Shown: positions 1 to 9,559, counted from the first letter of the stretch. The stretch: 64,000 bases of DNA from Pseudomonas fluorescens (GCF_005938625.1 NZ_VCNJ01000018.1:1-64000), one strand, 5' to 3'. The notes: a model not told the origin generated them from the letters alone. Numbers and translations are program-made.

Positions 1-10
1 GAACTGGCCC

Positions 11-86
11 CTTCGCGAGCAAGCTCGCTCCCACATTGGATTTGTGGCATACACAAAACCTGTGGGAGCGAGCTTGCTCGCGAAGG
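11..86. repeat. REP inverted pair (GTGGGAGCGAGC family)
   Basis: Two near-perfect inverted arms (11-35 and 61-85) flank a short spacer. The same arm sequence recurs at 2413-2478, 8016-8105 and 46691-46780. This is the organisation of a REP doublet (REPIN). It lies just upstream of the AGE-family gene and contains no ORF signal. Confidence 0.85.
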
Positions 87-170
87 CGGCCGATCAGACG
101 CCGCATCTCTGATGCCGGTCTCTCTGCTACCATGTCGCGCAATCGCCCCAGCCCGTGACGACGTCCGCCC

Positions 171-1304
171 ATGCCCCACGCTTCCCGCTCCACCTCCCTG
201 CCCGAATTGACCGCCCTGTTCGGCGCTGTGCAACAGCACTTCGTCAACGTGATCGTGCCGCTCTGGCAAGGCCCGGGCTGGAACGCCGACATGGCGCTGC
301 CCTACGAGGCGCTAGACGCCGCGCATCAGCCGCTGCCACCGCAACGCTATCGAGCGATGGCCTGTGCACGGCAGTTGTATCTGTTTTCCAGTCTGATCGG
401 GGTTGTGGATAACGCTGAAATCCGTGCGGCGGCGCTGTTCCGCTCGCTGCAACGGCACTTCCATGATGCCGAACACGGCGGCTGGTTCTACAGCATCGAC
501 GCACAAGGCAAGCCGCTGGATCAGCGCAAGGACCTCTATACCCACGCCTTCATCCTGTTTGCCTGCGCGCATTACTGGGAGAAGTCCGGCGATCCGTTGG
601 CTGAGTCGACGTTGAATGCGGCGCTGGAAATCATTGGCCGACGCTTTGCCACCGGCGATGGCTTGTACGAAGCCTGCCTGGAGCGCGACTGGATCACCCT
701 GCAAACCGGTCCGCTGCAGAATCCATTGATGCATCTGGCCGAAGCGTTTCTGGCCACCCTGGCGGTTCGCGAAGATGCCCAGACGCAGCAGGTATTGCTG
801 GAGTTATGCACGGCCATGCACAAGCAGTTCGTCGATCCGCAATATGGCGTGTTGATGGAGAAGCCGCTCGGCGCTGTGGATAACTGGTATGAGCCGGGGC
901 ATCAGTTCGAATGGTATTTCCTGCTGGAATCGTCGCCGTTGTTGCGCGGTTCGAAACTGCATGCGGCGCTGGATCGGGCGTTTGCCTTTACCGAGCAATA
1001 CGGTGTGGTGCAGTCATCCGGCGCGGTGCGGGCGATGCTCGATCTGGAAACGGACGGGCGCCCGCGAGACTCGACTCAGCGGATCTGGGCTCAGGCGGAA
1101 TATCTGCGCGCGCTGACGTTGCGTCAGGGCAGTGAAGCGGTGGTGCTGCGCCAATTGCAGGCGTTGCAGCAGCGGTTTCTGCATGCAGGTGGCTGGCATG
1201 AGTGTCGGGATGAATTGGGCGAGGTGAGTCGCAAGGACATGCCTTCTACTACGCCGTATCACCTGGCGACTTGCTATAGCGGCCTGGCTGAATATCTGCG
1301 CTGA
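171..1304 (+). CDS. AGE-family sugar epimerase/isomerase (mannose isomerase-like)
   Basis: This 377-residue protein has the all-alpha (alpha/alpha)6-barrel signature of the N-acylglucosamine 2-epimerase family. Seen are a GGWFYSIDAQGKP strand-turn, an aromatic/His motif YTHAFILFACAHYW, and the late PGHQFEWYFLL motif, which carries a catalytic-type His. Length fits YihS/mannose isomerase-type members, which interconvert mannose, fructose and sometimes glucose in the cytoplasm; the true substrate cannot be read from sequence. The ATG at 171 has only a weak ribosome site; no better in-frame start is seen. It is monocistronic, ending before a REP pair. Confidence 0.8.
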   Translation: MPHASRSTSLPELTALFGAVQQHFVNVIVPLWQGPGWNADMALPYEALDAAHQPLPPQRYRAMACARQLYLFSSLIGVVDNAEIRAAALFRSLQRHFHDAEHGGWFYSIDAQGKPLDQRKDLYTHAFILFACAHYWEKSGDPLAESTLNAALEIIGRRFATGDGLYEACLERDWITLQTGPLQNPLMHLAEAFLATLAVREDAQTQQVLLELCTAMHKQFVDPQYGVLMEKPLGAVDNWYEPGHQFEWYFLLESSPLLRGSKLHAALDRAFAFTEQYGVVQSSGAVRAMLDLETDGRPRDSTQRIWAQAEYLRALTLRQGSEAVVLRQLQALQQRFLHAGGWHECRDELGEVSRKDMPSTTPYHLATCYSGLAEYLR

Positions 1305-1315
1305 CGGATAAATAG

Positions 1316-1378
1316 CTATCGCGAGCAGGCTCACTCCTACAGGGGAACGCATTCCAAATGTAGGAGTGAGCCTGCTCC
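1316..1378. repeat. REP inverted pair (GTAGGAGTGAGC family)
   Basis: Inverted arms around 1316-1340 and 1360-1378 lie between two convergent genes. The same family recurs at 20757-20843. It could act as a transcript-end hairpin for either neighbour. Confidence 0.75.
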
Positions 1379-1413
1379 GGGCGGCGATCCGACGATTAGC
1401 CGTTATGCGGTCT

Positions 1414-2319
1414 CTAGGCGATCCACTTCTTGTCCCCGGTAAAGCTGATGGTCAACCAGCGCGCCGCATCCGGCTTGCCCAGCTTCGCCGATATCTCTTC
1501 GCGTAACGCGTCCAGCTGTCCGACATTGCTCAACGCATAATCCGCCGGCAACACCACATGAATCTCGATAAACCGCGCCCGACCGTGCTTCTGCACGTAC
1601 GACACGTAATCGTCGAAACCATGTTCGGATTTCGCCGCCTCCATCACCTGGCGCACCTGATCATCCAGCGTATCCGGGGCGATCCCCAGCACATCGCGCA
1701 GCGCCGGGCCAAGGATCTTGAACGCCGGTGGCAACATGGTCAGCGCCAGCACGATCAGGATCAACGGGTCGACATACACCGCCCACTGACCATAGCCCTG
1801 AGACTTGAGCAGCAGCGCCGCAAGGAAACTGATCAACAGGCCCACAGACAGCATCGCATCCACCAGCCAACTGATGTTGTCGAACTGGATCAGGCTCGAT
1901 TTTAGCTTGCGATTGCGGTGCCGTACGTAGAAGAAGTAGGCGAATTCGACCATGGTAAACACCGCGGCATAAATGATCACCAGCCCCAACTCGATGTCGC
2001 GGCCACCGTTGATGATGCCGAACACGCCGTTGAGGAACGCGTAGATCGCGATCAACATCAGGAAGCTGCCTTCGATCAGCAGCACCATCGGCTCCAGATG
2101 CCAGAACCCGAACTGGAAGCGGTGGTTGCTTTCCTTGGCAATCAACTTGGCGGTGATCAGCATCAAGACCTTGATGAACGTTGCGATCAGCGAGAAAAAA
2201 CCATCAAACAGGATGGATTGCGAACCTGAAACAAAACCGGTGACGATCCCGGCAATCGCCACGGCGAACATCAGAATGGTCGATTGTTTGAGCAGTGCCT
2301 GCTCACCTCGGTTACTCAC
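1414..2319 (-). CDS. Cation diffusion facilitator family transporter, variant metal site
   Basis: This inner-membrane protein is predicted at 301 residues with about six membrane segments and a cytoplasmic C-terminal domain rich in E/D and H (HGFDDYVSYVQKHGRARFIEIHV), the CDF dimer domain. The frame stays open upstream into a REP element, but a GTG at 2319 preceded by GAGGAG is the best start. In TM2 and TM5 the zinc-site residues of YiiP (DxxxD and HxxxD) read D39...S43 and S150...D154 here, so two of four ligands appear missing by eye alignment. Metal specificity is therefore uncertain. Confidence 0.8.
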   Translation of the reverse strand: MSNRGEQALLKQSTILMFAVAIAGIVTGFVSGSQSILFDGFFSLIATFIKVLMLITAKLIAKESNHRFQFGFWHLEPMVLLIEGSFLMLIAIYAFLNGVFGIINGGRDIELGLVIIYAAVFTMVEFAYFFYVRHRNRKLKSSLIQFDNISWLVDAMLSVGLLISFLAALLLKSQGYGQWAVYVDPLILIVLALTMLPPAFKILGPALRDVLGIAPDTLDDQVRQVMEAAKSEHGFDDYVSYVQKHGRARFIEIHVVLPADYALSNVGQLDALREEISAKLGKPDAARWLTISFTGDKKWIA

Positions 2320-2412
2320 TTTGACTCCTCGAAAACCTTGAAAACCGCGGGGTGCGGTTGGGTTGTTGCGAGGGGAGTTTACCTTATCGGAATTTATTGC
2401 CTGTGGCGGCCC

Positions 2413-2478
2413 CTTCGCGAGCAAGCTCGCTCCCACATTTGATCGCGGTCTCATGTGGGAGCGAGCTCGCTCGCGAAG
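2413..2478. repeat. REP inverted pair (GTGGGAGCGAGC family)
   Basis: Arms at about 2413-2436 and 2455-2478 are inverted copies. It lies upstream of the CDF gene and downstream of the SDR gene, both on the minus strand. Confidence 0.85.
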
Positions 2479-2493
2479 AACGATGACGCGGTG

Positions 2494-3258
2494 TCAGGCC
2501 TTATTACGCTCGATGGCAAAACCGGCCCAGGTCTGGCTCACCGGCATCAACTCAAGGCTGTTGATATTGATGTGCGCCGGCGCATTCATCACCCAGAAAA
2601 TCGTCTCGGCAATGTCCTGTGGCTGGATCGGCTCGGCACCCGCGTAGGTCGCGTTGTAACGCTCCTGATCACCAGCGAAACGCACCAGCGAGAACTCGCT
2701 TTCGCACAGCCCCGGCTCAATGTTGCTGACCCGCACGCCGGTGCCCTGCAAATCGCAACGCAGGTTCAGCGAGAACTGTTTAACGAACGCTTTGGTCGCG
2801 CCATACACGTGGCTGCCCGGGTACGGATAGTTGCCGGCGATAGAGCCAAGGTTGACGATGCCGGCGCCACGACCATGGGCGATCAGGCGTGGCAGCAGCA
2901 AGCGCGTGGCGTACATCAGGCCTTTGACGTTGGTGTCGACCATGGTGTCCCAATCGTCCAGATCGCACTTCGGCGCCGGGTCCACGCCCAGTGCCAGACC
3001 TGCGTTGTTGATCAGACCACGCAGTTTGGCGAACGATGGCGGCAGATTGGCAATCGCCTCTTCCATCGCCTTGCGGTCACGCACATCGAGCACCAGGCTA
3101 TGCACTTCGGTCTGCTTCGACAGTTCGGCGCACAGCGCATTGAGGCGTTCTTCACGACGACCGGTCAGCACCAGTTTCCAGCCAGCCTCGGCAAAACGGC
3201 GGGCACAGGCTTCACCAAATCCGGACGTCGCGCCGGTGATAAACAGGGTGTTGGACAT
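2494..3258 (-). CDS. SDR-family NAD(P)-dependent oxidoreductase (YdfG-like)
   Basis: A 254-residue classical short-chain dehydrogenase. Cofactor motif GATSGFG lies at residues 9-15, NNAG at 84-87, and the Ser139-Tyr152-x3-Lys156 catalytic set reads GSIAGNYPYPG...VYGATK. Basic residues after beta-2 (TGRREERL) suggest NADP(H). Overall it resembles E. coli YdfG, which acts on 3-hydroxy acids, serine and malonic semialdehyde; the substrate is inferred only. An AAGGAG ribosome site precedes the ATG. It is preceded upstream by the long gene-free stretch. Confidence 0.85.
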   Translation of the reverse strand: MSNTLFITGATSGFGEACARRFAEAGWKLVLTGRREERLNALCAELSKQTEVHSLVLDVRDRKAMEEAIANLPPSFAKLRGLINNAGLALGVDPAPKCDLDDWDTMVDTNVKGLMYATRLLLPRLIAHGRGAGIVNLGSIAGNYPYPGSHVYGATKAFVKQFSLNLRCDLQGTGVRVSNIEPGLCESEFSLVRFAGDQERYNATYAGAEPIQPQDIAETIFWVMNAPAHININSLELMPVSQTWAGFAIERNKA

Positions 3259-3357
3259 CGTGTTCTCCTTGCTTCGGCCGCCGGGGCAGCCCTTGGAATA
3301 GAAATTCAGCAGGCAGCATGCCCGCCCGCGCTTTCACGGGCAACACCCACAAGCTGT

Positions 3358-3462
3358 ACAAAAAACAACCAAGCGTACCAACACCATAGCCACCGTGGCC
3401 TGTAGCCATGTGCACGCATGTTATCCACAGTCCCTTCCACAGTTTCCGGGGGCAAGTGCAAA
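3358..3462 (+). repeat. Imperfect ~105-bp direct repeat, copy A, with DnaA-box-like site
   Basis: Copy A begins CAAAAAACAACC, passes through CCACxGTxxCxTGxAGCC-like spacing, and has TTATCCACAG at 3421-3430, a second TCCACAG, then GGGGGCAAGTGCAAA. Copy B (3734-3836) keeps the same order of blocks with substitutions. The 9-mer matches the DnaA-box consensus TTATNCACA exactly. Confidence 0.55.
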
Positions 3463-3639
3463 CACGTAAAGCCGCGCCACACAAGGCTTTGCGTGCGAAA
3501 TAGAAAGTTTTTTGCTTGACCCTGAAGCGGCGGATGTGCCGGAGATGGCATTTTGCACGACTGACGCGTCAACGCAGTGATTGCGCGAGGCCAGTAATTA
3601 CGGCCCTCAGCGCAGTCTTTCCAGAGTTTAATCACAGAC

Positions 3640-3648
3640 TTATCCACA
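3640..3648 (+). promoter_or_regulatory. Isolated DnaA-box-like 9-mer
   Basis: TTATCCACA, an exact match to the DnaA-box consensus, lies between the two ~105-bp repeats and in the same orientation as the boxes inside them. Binding is inferred only. Confidence 0.4.
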
Positions 3649-3733
3649 GGATTGTTCACCCGGAATCACTGCTATCCGCGACGCTATAAAATGGTTGACA
3701 ACGAAGACTTCAAGCCCCGCAAAAACGCCTGAT

Positions 3734-3836
3734 CAAAAAACAACCACACACTTGCAGGCCACGGTTTACATGGCGCGCAGCCAGATACACCCACGTTATT
3801 CACAGCCAGCTCCACAGCAAACGGGGACAAGTCAAA
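3734..3836 (+). repeat. Imperfect ~105-bp direct repeat, copy B, with DnaA-box-like site
   Basis: Begins TCAAAAAACAACC, has TTATTCACAG at 3796-3805, then CTCCACAG and GGGGACAAGTCAAA. It aligns collinearly with copy A at 3358-3462. Confidence 0.55.
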
Positions 3837-3944
3837 TCTGTGGAAAAACAGCCATTTGCAGCGTCTATATGTCGCGCTTTCACAGCTTGGGGAATTTGTT
3901 TTCCACAATTTCATGCAACACTTGAAATCACTGATCAATTCCCT

Positions 3945-4021
3945 GTAGGAGCTGCCGAAGGCTGCGATCTTTTGATCTTTAAAGACAACATCAAAAGATC
4001 GCAGCCTTCGGCAGCTCCTAC
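3945..4021. repeat. REP palindrome (GTAGGAGCTGCCG family)
   Basis: Two perfect arms of about 32 bp surround a short A/T spacer. Related copies occur at 13578-13650, 18885-18974 and 53534-53613. It sits just past the liv operon terminator. Confidence 0.85.
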
Positions 4022-4052
4022 ACAGGCGTGCGGTATGTTTGAGGAATGAAAA

Positions 4053-4079
4053 AGCCCCGGGACTTGCGTCGCCGGGGCT
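4053..4079 (-). terminator. Rho-independent terminator of the liv operon
   Basis: AGCCCCGG / CCGGGGCT stem with an 11-nt loop. On the minus strand the stem is followed by a T run (CTTTTTCATT). It lies 19 bases past the livF stop. Confidence 0.8.
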
Positions 4080-4097
4080 GTGCATAACGTCGAGGAA

Positions 4098-4814
4098 TCA
4101 GTGCCCGCCCAGATAGGCGTTACGCACCTCCTCATTCACCAGCAACTCTTTACCCGTGCCCGTCAGGCGTATCTCGCCGTTAACCATCACATACGCCCGG
4201 TCCGACAGCTTCAGTGCATGATTGGCGTTCTGCTCGACGAGGAAAATCGTCATCCCGGTTTTCGCCAATTCGCGCAGGGTCGCGAAAATCTGCTTCACCA
4301 CAATCGGCGCCAACCCGAGGCTCGGCTCATCGAGCAGCAACAACTTCGGCCGACTCATCAGTGCTCGGGCAATGGCGAGCATTTGCTGCTCACCGCCGGA
4401 CATGGTCATCGCCCGCTGGGTGCGCCGCTCTTCCAGCCGTGGAAACAGCGTGAACATGCGCTGCATGTCCTCTTTGGCGTACTTGTCGCCAATCGGGATG
4501 GTGCCCATCAGCAGGTTTTCCTCGACGGTCATGTCGGGGAATACCCGCCGTCCTTCCGGCGACTGCGCAATGCCGTTGGAAGCGATGTAGTGCGAGGACT
4601 TGTGGGTAATGTCGACGCCTTGATAGAGAATCTGCCCGCCCGCCGCCCGTGGCTGACCGAAGATCGACATCAGCAACGTCGATTTGCCGGCGCCGTTGGA
4701 GCCGATCAGGCTGACGGTTTCACCTTCGTTGATCTGCAGCGAAACACCTTTGAGCGCCTGGATCGGTCCGTAGAACACGTCGAGGTCTTTGAGTTCGAGG
4801 ATCGGTCGGGTCAT
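4098..4814 (-). CDS. livF: Branched-chain amino acid ABC transporter ATP-binding protein LivF
   Basis: A 238-residue ABC ATPase, essentially the E. coli LivF length (237). Walker A GSNGAGKST lies at residues 38-46, the signature is MSGGEQQML, and Walker B reads LLLLDEPSLGLAP. It pairs with LivG on the cytoplasmic face of the LivHM permease to power uptake of leucine, isoleucine and valine. It is the last gene of the minus-strand livKHMGF set. The start overlaps the livG stop by 4 bp (ATGA), so translation is likely coupled, and a strong terminator follows. Confidence 0.95.
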   Translation of the reverse strand: MTRPILELKDLDVFYGPIQALKGVSLQINEGETVSLIGSNGAGKSTLLMSIFGQPRAAGGQILYQGVDITHKSSHYIASNGIAQSPEGRRVFPDMTVEENLLMGTIPIGDKYAKEDMQRMFTLFPRLEERRTQRAMTMSGGEQQMLAIARALMSRPKLLLLDEPSLGLAPIVVKQIFATLRELAKTGMTIFLVEQNANHALKLSDRAYVMVNGEIRLTGTGKELLVNEEVRNAYLGGH

Positions 4815-5683
4815 ACCAGCTCCTCTTCGTCGGCGCCCAGATAGGCGGCAATCACTTTCGGATCGTTACGGATCGCTTCAGGCCCGCCTTCGGCGATGAC
4901 GATGCCGTGGTCCAGCACCACGATGTGGTCGGAAATGCTCATAACCATGCCCATGTCGTGTTCGATCAGCACCACGGTCAGATCGTGCTCGTCACGCAGC
5001 AGACGGATCATCGCGCTCAGCGCTTCGGTTTCCTGAGGGTTGAGGCCGGCGGCCGGTTCGTCGAGGCAGATGATCTGTGGCCGCGTGCACATGGCCCGGG
5101 CGATCTCCAGACGGCGCTGTTGGCCGTAGGAAAGTTCACCGGCGAGACGGTTGGCACAGTCCACCAGATCGACCACTTCCAGCCAGTAGAACGCGCAGTC
5201 CAGCGCATCGCTTTCGGCCTTGCGATAGCCCTTGGTGTTGAGGATGCCGGCGAGCATGTTGCGGTTGACCCACATGTGCTGAGCCACCAGCAGGTTTTCC
5301 AGCACCGACATTTCCTTGAACAGGCGAATGTTCTGGAAGGTCCGCGCCAGGCCTGCACGGTTCACCAAGTGCGTACCGCCGAACATCTTGTAGTACATGC
5401 GGCTGAGGAAAGATTTCGGCGAGACGAAATCGGTCGGTTTGAACGATTCGCCCAGCAACTGGATAACGTTGGTCTGCTGGCCGCGCACGTTGAGTTCGAT
5501 CTTGCCGCCGGAGGCTTTGTAGAACCCGGTCAGGCAGTTGAACACCGTGGTCTTGCCGGCGCCGTTGGGGCCGATCAAGGCGAAGATCGAGTTGCGTTTG
5601 ACCTTCAGGCTGACATCGCTCAACGCCTTGATGCCACCGAAATGCATCATCAGTTTTTCAACAGAGAGTACGACTTCACTCAT
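4811..5683 (-). CDS. livG: Branched-chain amino acid ABC transporter ATP-binding protein LivG
   Basis: This 290-residue ABC ATPase has Walker A GPNGAGKTT (38-46), signature LSYGQQRRLEI, Walker B IICLDEPAAGLNP, and the LivG-type C-terminal extension ending in AAYLGADEEELV. It is about 35 residues longer than E. coli LivG. The extra sequence lies at about residues 62-106, between FYKASGG and RTFQNIRLF, where the family normally has a short loop. It overlaps both livM (4 bp) and livF (4 bp). Confidence 0.94.
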   Translation of the reverse strand: MSEVVLSVEKLMMHFGGIKALSDVSLKVKRNSIFALIGPNGAGKTTVFNCLTGFYKASGGKIELNVRGQQTNVIQLLGESFKPTDFVSPKSFLSRMYYKMFGGTHLVNRAGLARTFQNIRLFKEMSVLENLLVAQHMWVNRNMLAGILNTKGYRKAESDALDCAFYWLEVVDLVDCANRLAGELSYGQQRRLEIARAMCTRPQIICLDEPAAGLNPQETEALSAMIRLLRDEHDLTVVLIEHDMGMVMSISDHIVVLDHGIVIAEGGPEAIRNDPKVIAAYLGADEEELV

Positions 5684-6981
5684 GGCGCAGTCCTCTCATA
5701 GTGAATGGCACCTTTGCGTGGAGTGACCCCGGTACGGCTGATGCGAATCAGCCCGCGTGGTCGCCAGATCATCATCAACACCATCAGGATGCCGAACAGC
5801 AGCACGCGATATTCGGCGAAGCCGCGCAGCAATTCCGGGGCGACGGTCAGCACGAACGCGGCGATCACCACACCGATGGTCGAGCCCATGCCGCCGAGTA
5901 CGACGATGGCGAGGATCAATGCCGATTCGAAGAAGGTGAACGAGGTCGGGTTGACGAAGCCTTGGTAGGTTGCAAAGAACACACCGGCGAGACCGGCCGT
6001 CGATGCACCGATGGTGAACGCCGAGAGCTTGACCAGCACGTGATTAAGGCCCATCGAGCGGCAGGCGATTTCATCTTCACGCAGAGCTTCCCACGCACGG
6101 CCGACCGGCATTTTCACCAGCCGATGCTTGATGTACAGCACGGCCAGCACCACGAGGAACAACACCGCGTAGATGAAGTAGTACTTCACGTCCGGGTTAT
6201 AAGCGATGCCGAAGAACTCGTGAAACGGCACCCCGCCATCCTTCGCCCGTTTGCCGAACTCCAGACCGAAGAACGTCGGCAGCGGTGCCGGCATGCCATT
6301 CGGGCCGCCGGTCAGCGACAACCAGTTATTGAGGATCAGGCGAATGATTTCACCGAAGCCCAGCGTCACGATCGCCAGATAGTCGCCGTGCAGGCGCAGC
6401 ACCGGAAAACCGAGGATGCACCCGGCAAGCCCCGCCGTGATTGCCGCCAGCGGCAGCACCGTCCAGAAACCCAGGCCCAGGTACTGATAACCGAGCGCCA
6501 GACCGTAGGCGCCGATGGCGTAGAACGCCACGTAACCGAGGTCGAGCAGGCCGGCCAGACCGACCACGATGTTCAATCCCAGCCCCAGCAGCACATAGAT
6601 CAACCCGAGGATGACCACGCCCAGCAGATAGGAGTTGGAGACAAACGGCACGATGATCGCCAGCACAATCAACAGCGGGATGATCCAGCGCAGGCGTGTT
6701 TTGTGATCGGCCGGCAGCACATGCACACCGGAACCGGTGCTCTCGAATCCATCGAGAATCTTCAGGCCCTTGGGCGTTTGCAGGAACAGGCTGAGGGCAA
6801 AACGGCCGATCATGACGATGCCGATCAGCCACGCTACGCGGGTCGGCTCAAGATTGAAGCTGTAACCTTCGAGTACGACGCCGACAATCGGCCCGAAAAC
6901 AATCAGGGCAATCAGGCCGGCCAGAATCGCCTCAACCAGGCTTTTTTTGATATCAATGCTTTTTTGAGTGGTTGAAGACAT
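5680..6981 (-). CDS. livM: Branched-chain amino acid ABC permease LivM
   Basis: A 433-residue hydrophobic permease. The N-terminal ~100 residues form the LivM-specific extension (two membrane segments plus a soluble stretch). The rest is a BPD_transp_2 core with about eight membrane segments and the GxGxNIVVGLAGLLDLGYVAF motif. EALREDEIACRSMGLN is the cytoplasmic loop that contacts the ATPases. An AAGGTG site precedes the ATG. The gene starts 3 bases after livH and overlaps livG by 4 bp. Confidence 0.94.
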   Translation of the reverse strand: MSSTTQKSIDIKKSLVEAILAGLIALIVFGPIVGVVLEGYSFNLEPTRVAWLIGIVMIGRFALSLFLQTPKGLKILDGFESTGSGVHVLPADHKTRLRWIIPLLIVLAIIVPFVSNSYLLGVVILGLIYVLLGLGLNIVVGLAGLLDLGYVAFYAIGAYGLALGYQYLGLGFWTVLPLAAITAGLAGCILGFPVLRLHGDYLAIVTLGFGEIIRLILNNWLSLTGGPNGMPAPLPTFFGLEFGKRAKDGGVPFHEFFGIAYNPDVKYYFIYAVLFLVVLAVLYIKHRLVKMPVGRAWEALREDEIACRSMGLNHVLVKLSAFTIGASTAGLAGVFFATYQGFVNPTSFTFFESALILAIVVLGGMGSTIGVVIAAFVLTVAPELLRGFAEYRVLLFGILMVLMMIWRPRGLIRISRTGVTPRKGAIHYERTAP

Positions 6982-6984
6982 CGC

Positions 6985-7899
<915 letters not shown>

Positions 7900-8015
7900 A
7901 ACGCAATCTCACGCAGTGAGAACCTGCACACCTGTGATGTGCGGTTCTTCTAGGAAAAATACAGATTTACGTCGGAGCAATGTCAGCCACGATCAGAACG
8001 ACCACCCCGGCCCCT

Positions 8016-8105
8016 TGTGGGAGCGAGCTTGCTCGCGAAAGCGGTGTATCAGCTACCAGCGACGGCGACTGACACCCCGTATTCGCGAGCAAGCTCGCTC
8101 CCACA
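8016..8105. repeat. REP inverted pair between livK and livH
   Basis: Arms at about 8016-8040 and 8081-8105, GTGGGAGCGAGC family. The position, immediately past livK and before livH within one operon, is where REP hairpins are known to protect upstream mRNA. Confidence 0.85.
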
Positions 8106-8140
8106 GGGGATCGGTGGGGGTTAACTGATCGCGTCAGCCC

Positions 8141-9274
8141 TTACTTCTGTTTTTCCAGCTGGTGATATTTGCCAGTCGCGTCCCACTGGTACACCACGTA
8201 GTCGGAGACTTTCAGGTCGCCCTTCTTGTCCCAGGCTTTCTCACCCATGACGGTTTTCACCGGATTGGCCTTCAGCCACTCGGCAGCTTTCTCGCCACTG
8301 TTGGACTTGGCGCCGTTGAAAGCGGCAGCCAGGGTTTGAACAGAAGCGTAGGCGTACAGGGTGTAGCCTTCTGGTTCGGTGCCGGCCTTGCGGAAGGCAT
8401 CGACGACGGTTTTACTTTCCGGCAGCAGACGCGGGTCGGCGCCGAAGGTCATCAGCACGCCGTCGACGTATTGCGGGCCGCCCGCGGTGGTCACCAGTTC
8501 GTCGGTGACGATGCCGTCATCGGACATGAACTTGACGTCTTTCAGGCCTTCGGTACGCAATTGTTTGACCAGTGGACCGGCTTCCGGGTGCAGACCGCCG
8601 AAGTAGACGACATCGGCGCCAGCCGCGCGGATCTTGGTGACCACGGCGCTGAAGTCTTTCTCGCCACGGGTCAGGCCTTCATACAGCACTGGCTTCACGC
8701 CGCGCTTCTCAAGCTGAGCCTTGGTGGCATCCGCCAGGCCTTGGCCATAGGTGTCCTTGTCGTGCAGCACGGCAACCTTCTTGCCTTTGAGCACGTCGAC
8801 AATGTAGTCACCGGCGACGATACCTTGCTGGTCGTCACGCCCGCACATACGGAACATGGCGCTAAGGCCGCGCTCGGTCACTTGCGGGTTGGTGGAACCC
8901 GGGGTGATCGCGATCACACCGGCTTCGTCGTAAATTTCCGAGGCTGGAATGGTTGAAGAAGAGCAGAAGTGACCGACCACGCCAGCAACTTTCTGGTTGA
9001 CCAGGTCCTTGGCGACCGTCACGGCCTGCTTCGGTTCGCAGGCGTCATCGCCCTTGACCAGTACGATTTTCTCCCCGTTGACGCCGCCCGCCGCGTTGAC
9101 TGCGTCAGCCGCCGCCTGTGCACCCTTCATGTACTGCTCGCCAAATGCCGCGTTGGCGCCAGTCATTGGACCCGCTACACCGATTTTCACATCAGCTTGA
9201 GCAAACGCAGAAACACCCAACGCAGTAGCCACTGCGAGGGCCAGAAAGCCTTTCTTGTAAAACGTCTGGGACAT
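8141..9274 (-). CDS. livK: Branched-chain amino acid periplasmic binding protein LivK/LivJ
   Basis: A 377-residue periplasmic binding protein. It starts at an ATG (9274) with TTGGAG nine bases upstream; the frame is open further but without a ribosome site. Residues 1-27 are a Sec signal peptide (Lys-Lys, hydrophobic core, AFAQA cleavage site). The mature part begins DVKIGVAGPMTGANAAFGEQY, typical of Peripla_BP_6, with the C-E-P-K-Q and SSSTIPAS ligand-loop segments. It captures Leu/Ile/Val (possibly Ala) and delivers them to LivHMGF encoded downstream. Confidence 0.93.
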   Translation of the reverse strand: MSQTFYKKGFLALAVATALGVSAFAQADVKIGVAGPMTGANAAFGEQYMKGAQAAADAVNAAGGVNGEKIVLVKGDDACEPKQAVTVAKDLVNQKVAGVVGHFCSSSTIPASEIYDEAGVIAITPGSTNPQVTERGLSAMFRMCGRDDQQGIVAGDYIVDVLKGKKVAVLHDKDTYGQGLADATKAQLEKRGVKPVLYEGLTRGEKDFSAVVTKIRAAGADVVYFGGLHPEAGPLVKQLRTEGLKDVKFMSDDGIVTDELVTTAGGPQYVDGVLMTFGADPRLLPESKTVVDAFRKAGTEPEGYTLYAYASVQTLAAAFNGAKSNSGEKAAEWLKANPVKTVMGEKAWDKKGDLKVSDYVVYQWDATGKYHQLEKQK

Positions 9275-9559
9275 GAGGTGGTGCTCCAAGGTTTTTTTTA
9301 GTTGGCACTGCGACTTCACTTCACTGAATGCTCTGAGCAAGGGCCGTGCCATCGGTTTTTTATTCTTCAAAAAGTCGCTGCTTTCTTGTTATTTCGACTG
9401 TTTCGTTCCCATTTTCATTGGGCGTGCAACCGTCTAAACCGCGGAAGGTAAAACCATTTATTTTTTCAGGCGCAACCCGCACGCGCCATCATTGCAACCG
9501 CGGCGCCAAACGACGTGCAACCAGCCTGTAACAGCCCGCGTCACCGAACTGCACACTGC
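9275..9559. other. livK upstream region
   Basis: About 285 bases without a gene, between livK and the hairpin that follows amaA. The part nearest livK is A/T-rich. The livK promoter must be here, but no -35/-10 pair stands out clearly enough to call. Confidence 0.4.

Larger units (their letters stand above)
3259..4052. other. Gene-free stretch with DnaA-box-like repeats
   Basis: No frame here has a credible ribosome site or protein-like composition. The stretch contains an imperfect ~105-bp direct repeat (3358-3462 and 3734-3836), each copy carrying a TTATnCACA 9-mer (3421-3429 and 3796-3804). A third TTATCCACA lies at 3640-3648, and a perfect REP palindrome at 3945-4021. The promoter of the SDR gene must lie at the left end. 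Confidence 0.6.

Noticed and set aside
3684..4085. Short open frames in the gene-free stretch after livF
   Set aside because: They run through the REP palindrome and the liv terminator and lack ribosome sites.
5701..6975. Long antisense frame over livM rich in Gln, His, Asp and Arg
   Set aside because: Composition is what the complement of a hydrophobic permease produces; no homology features.
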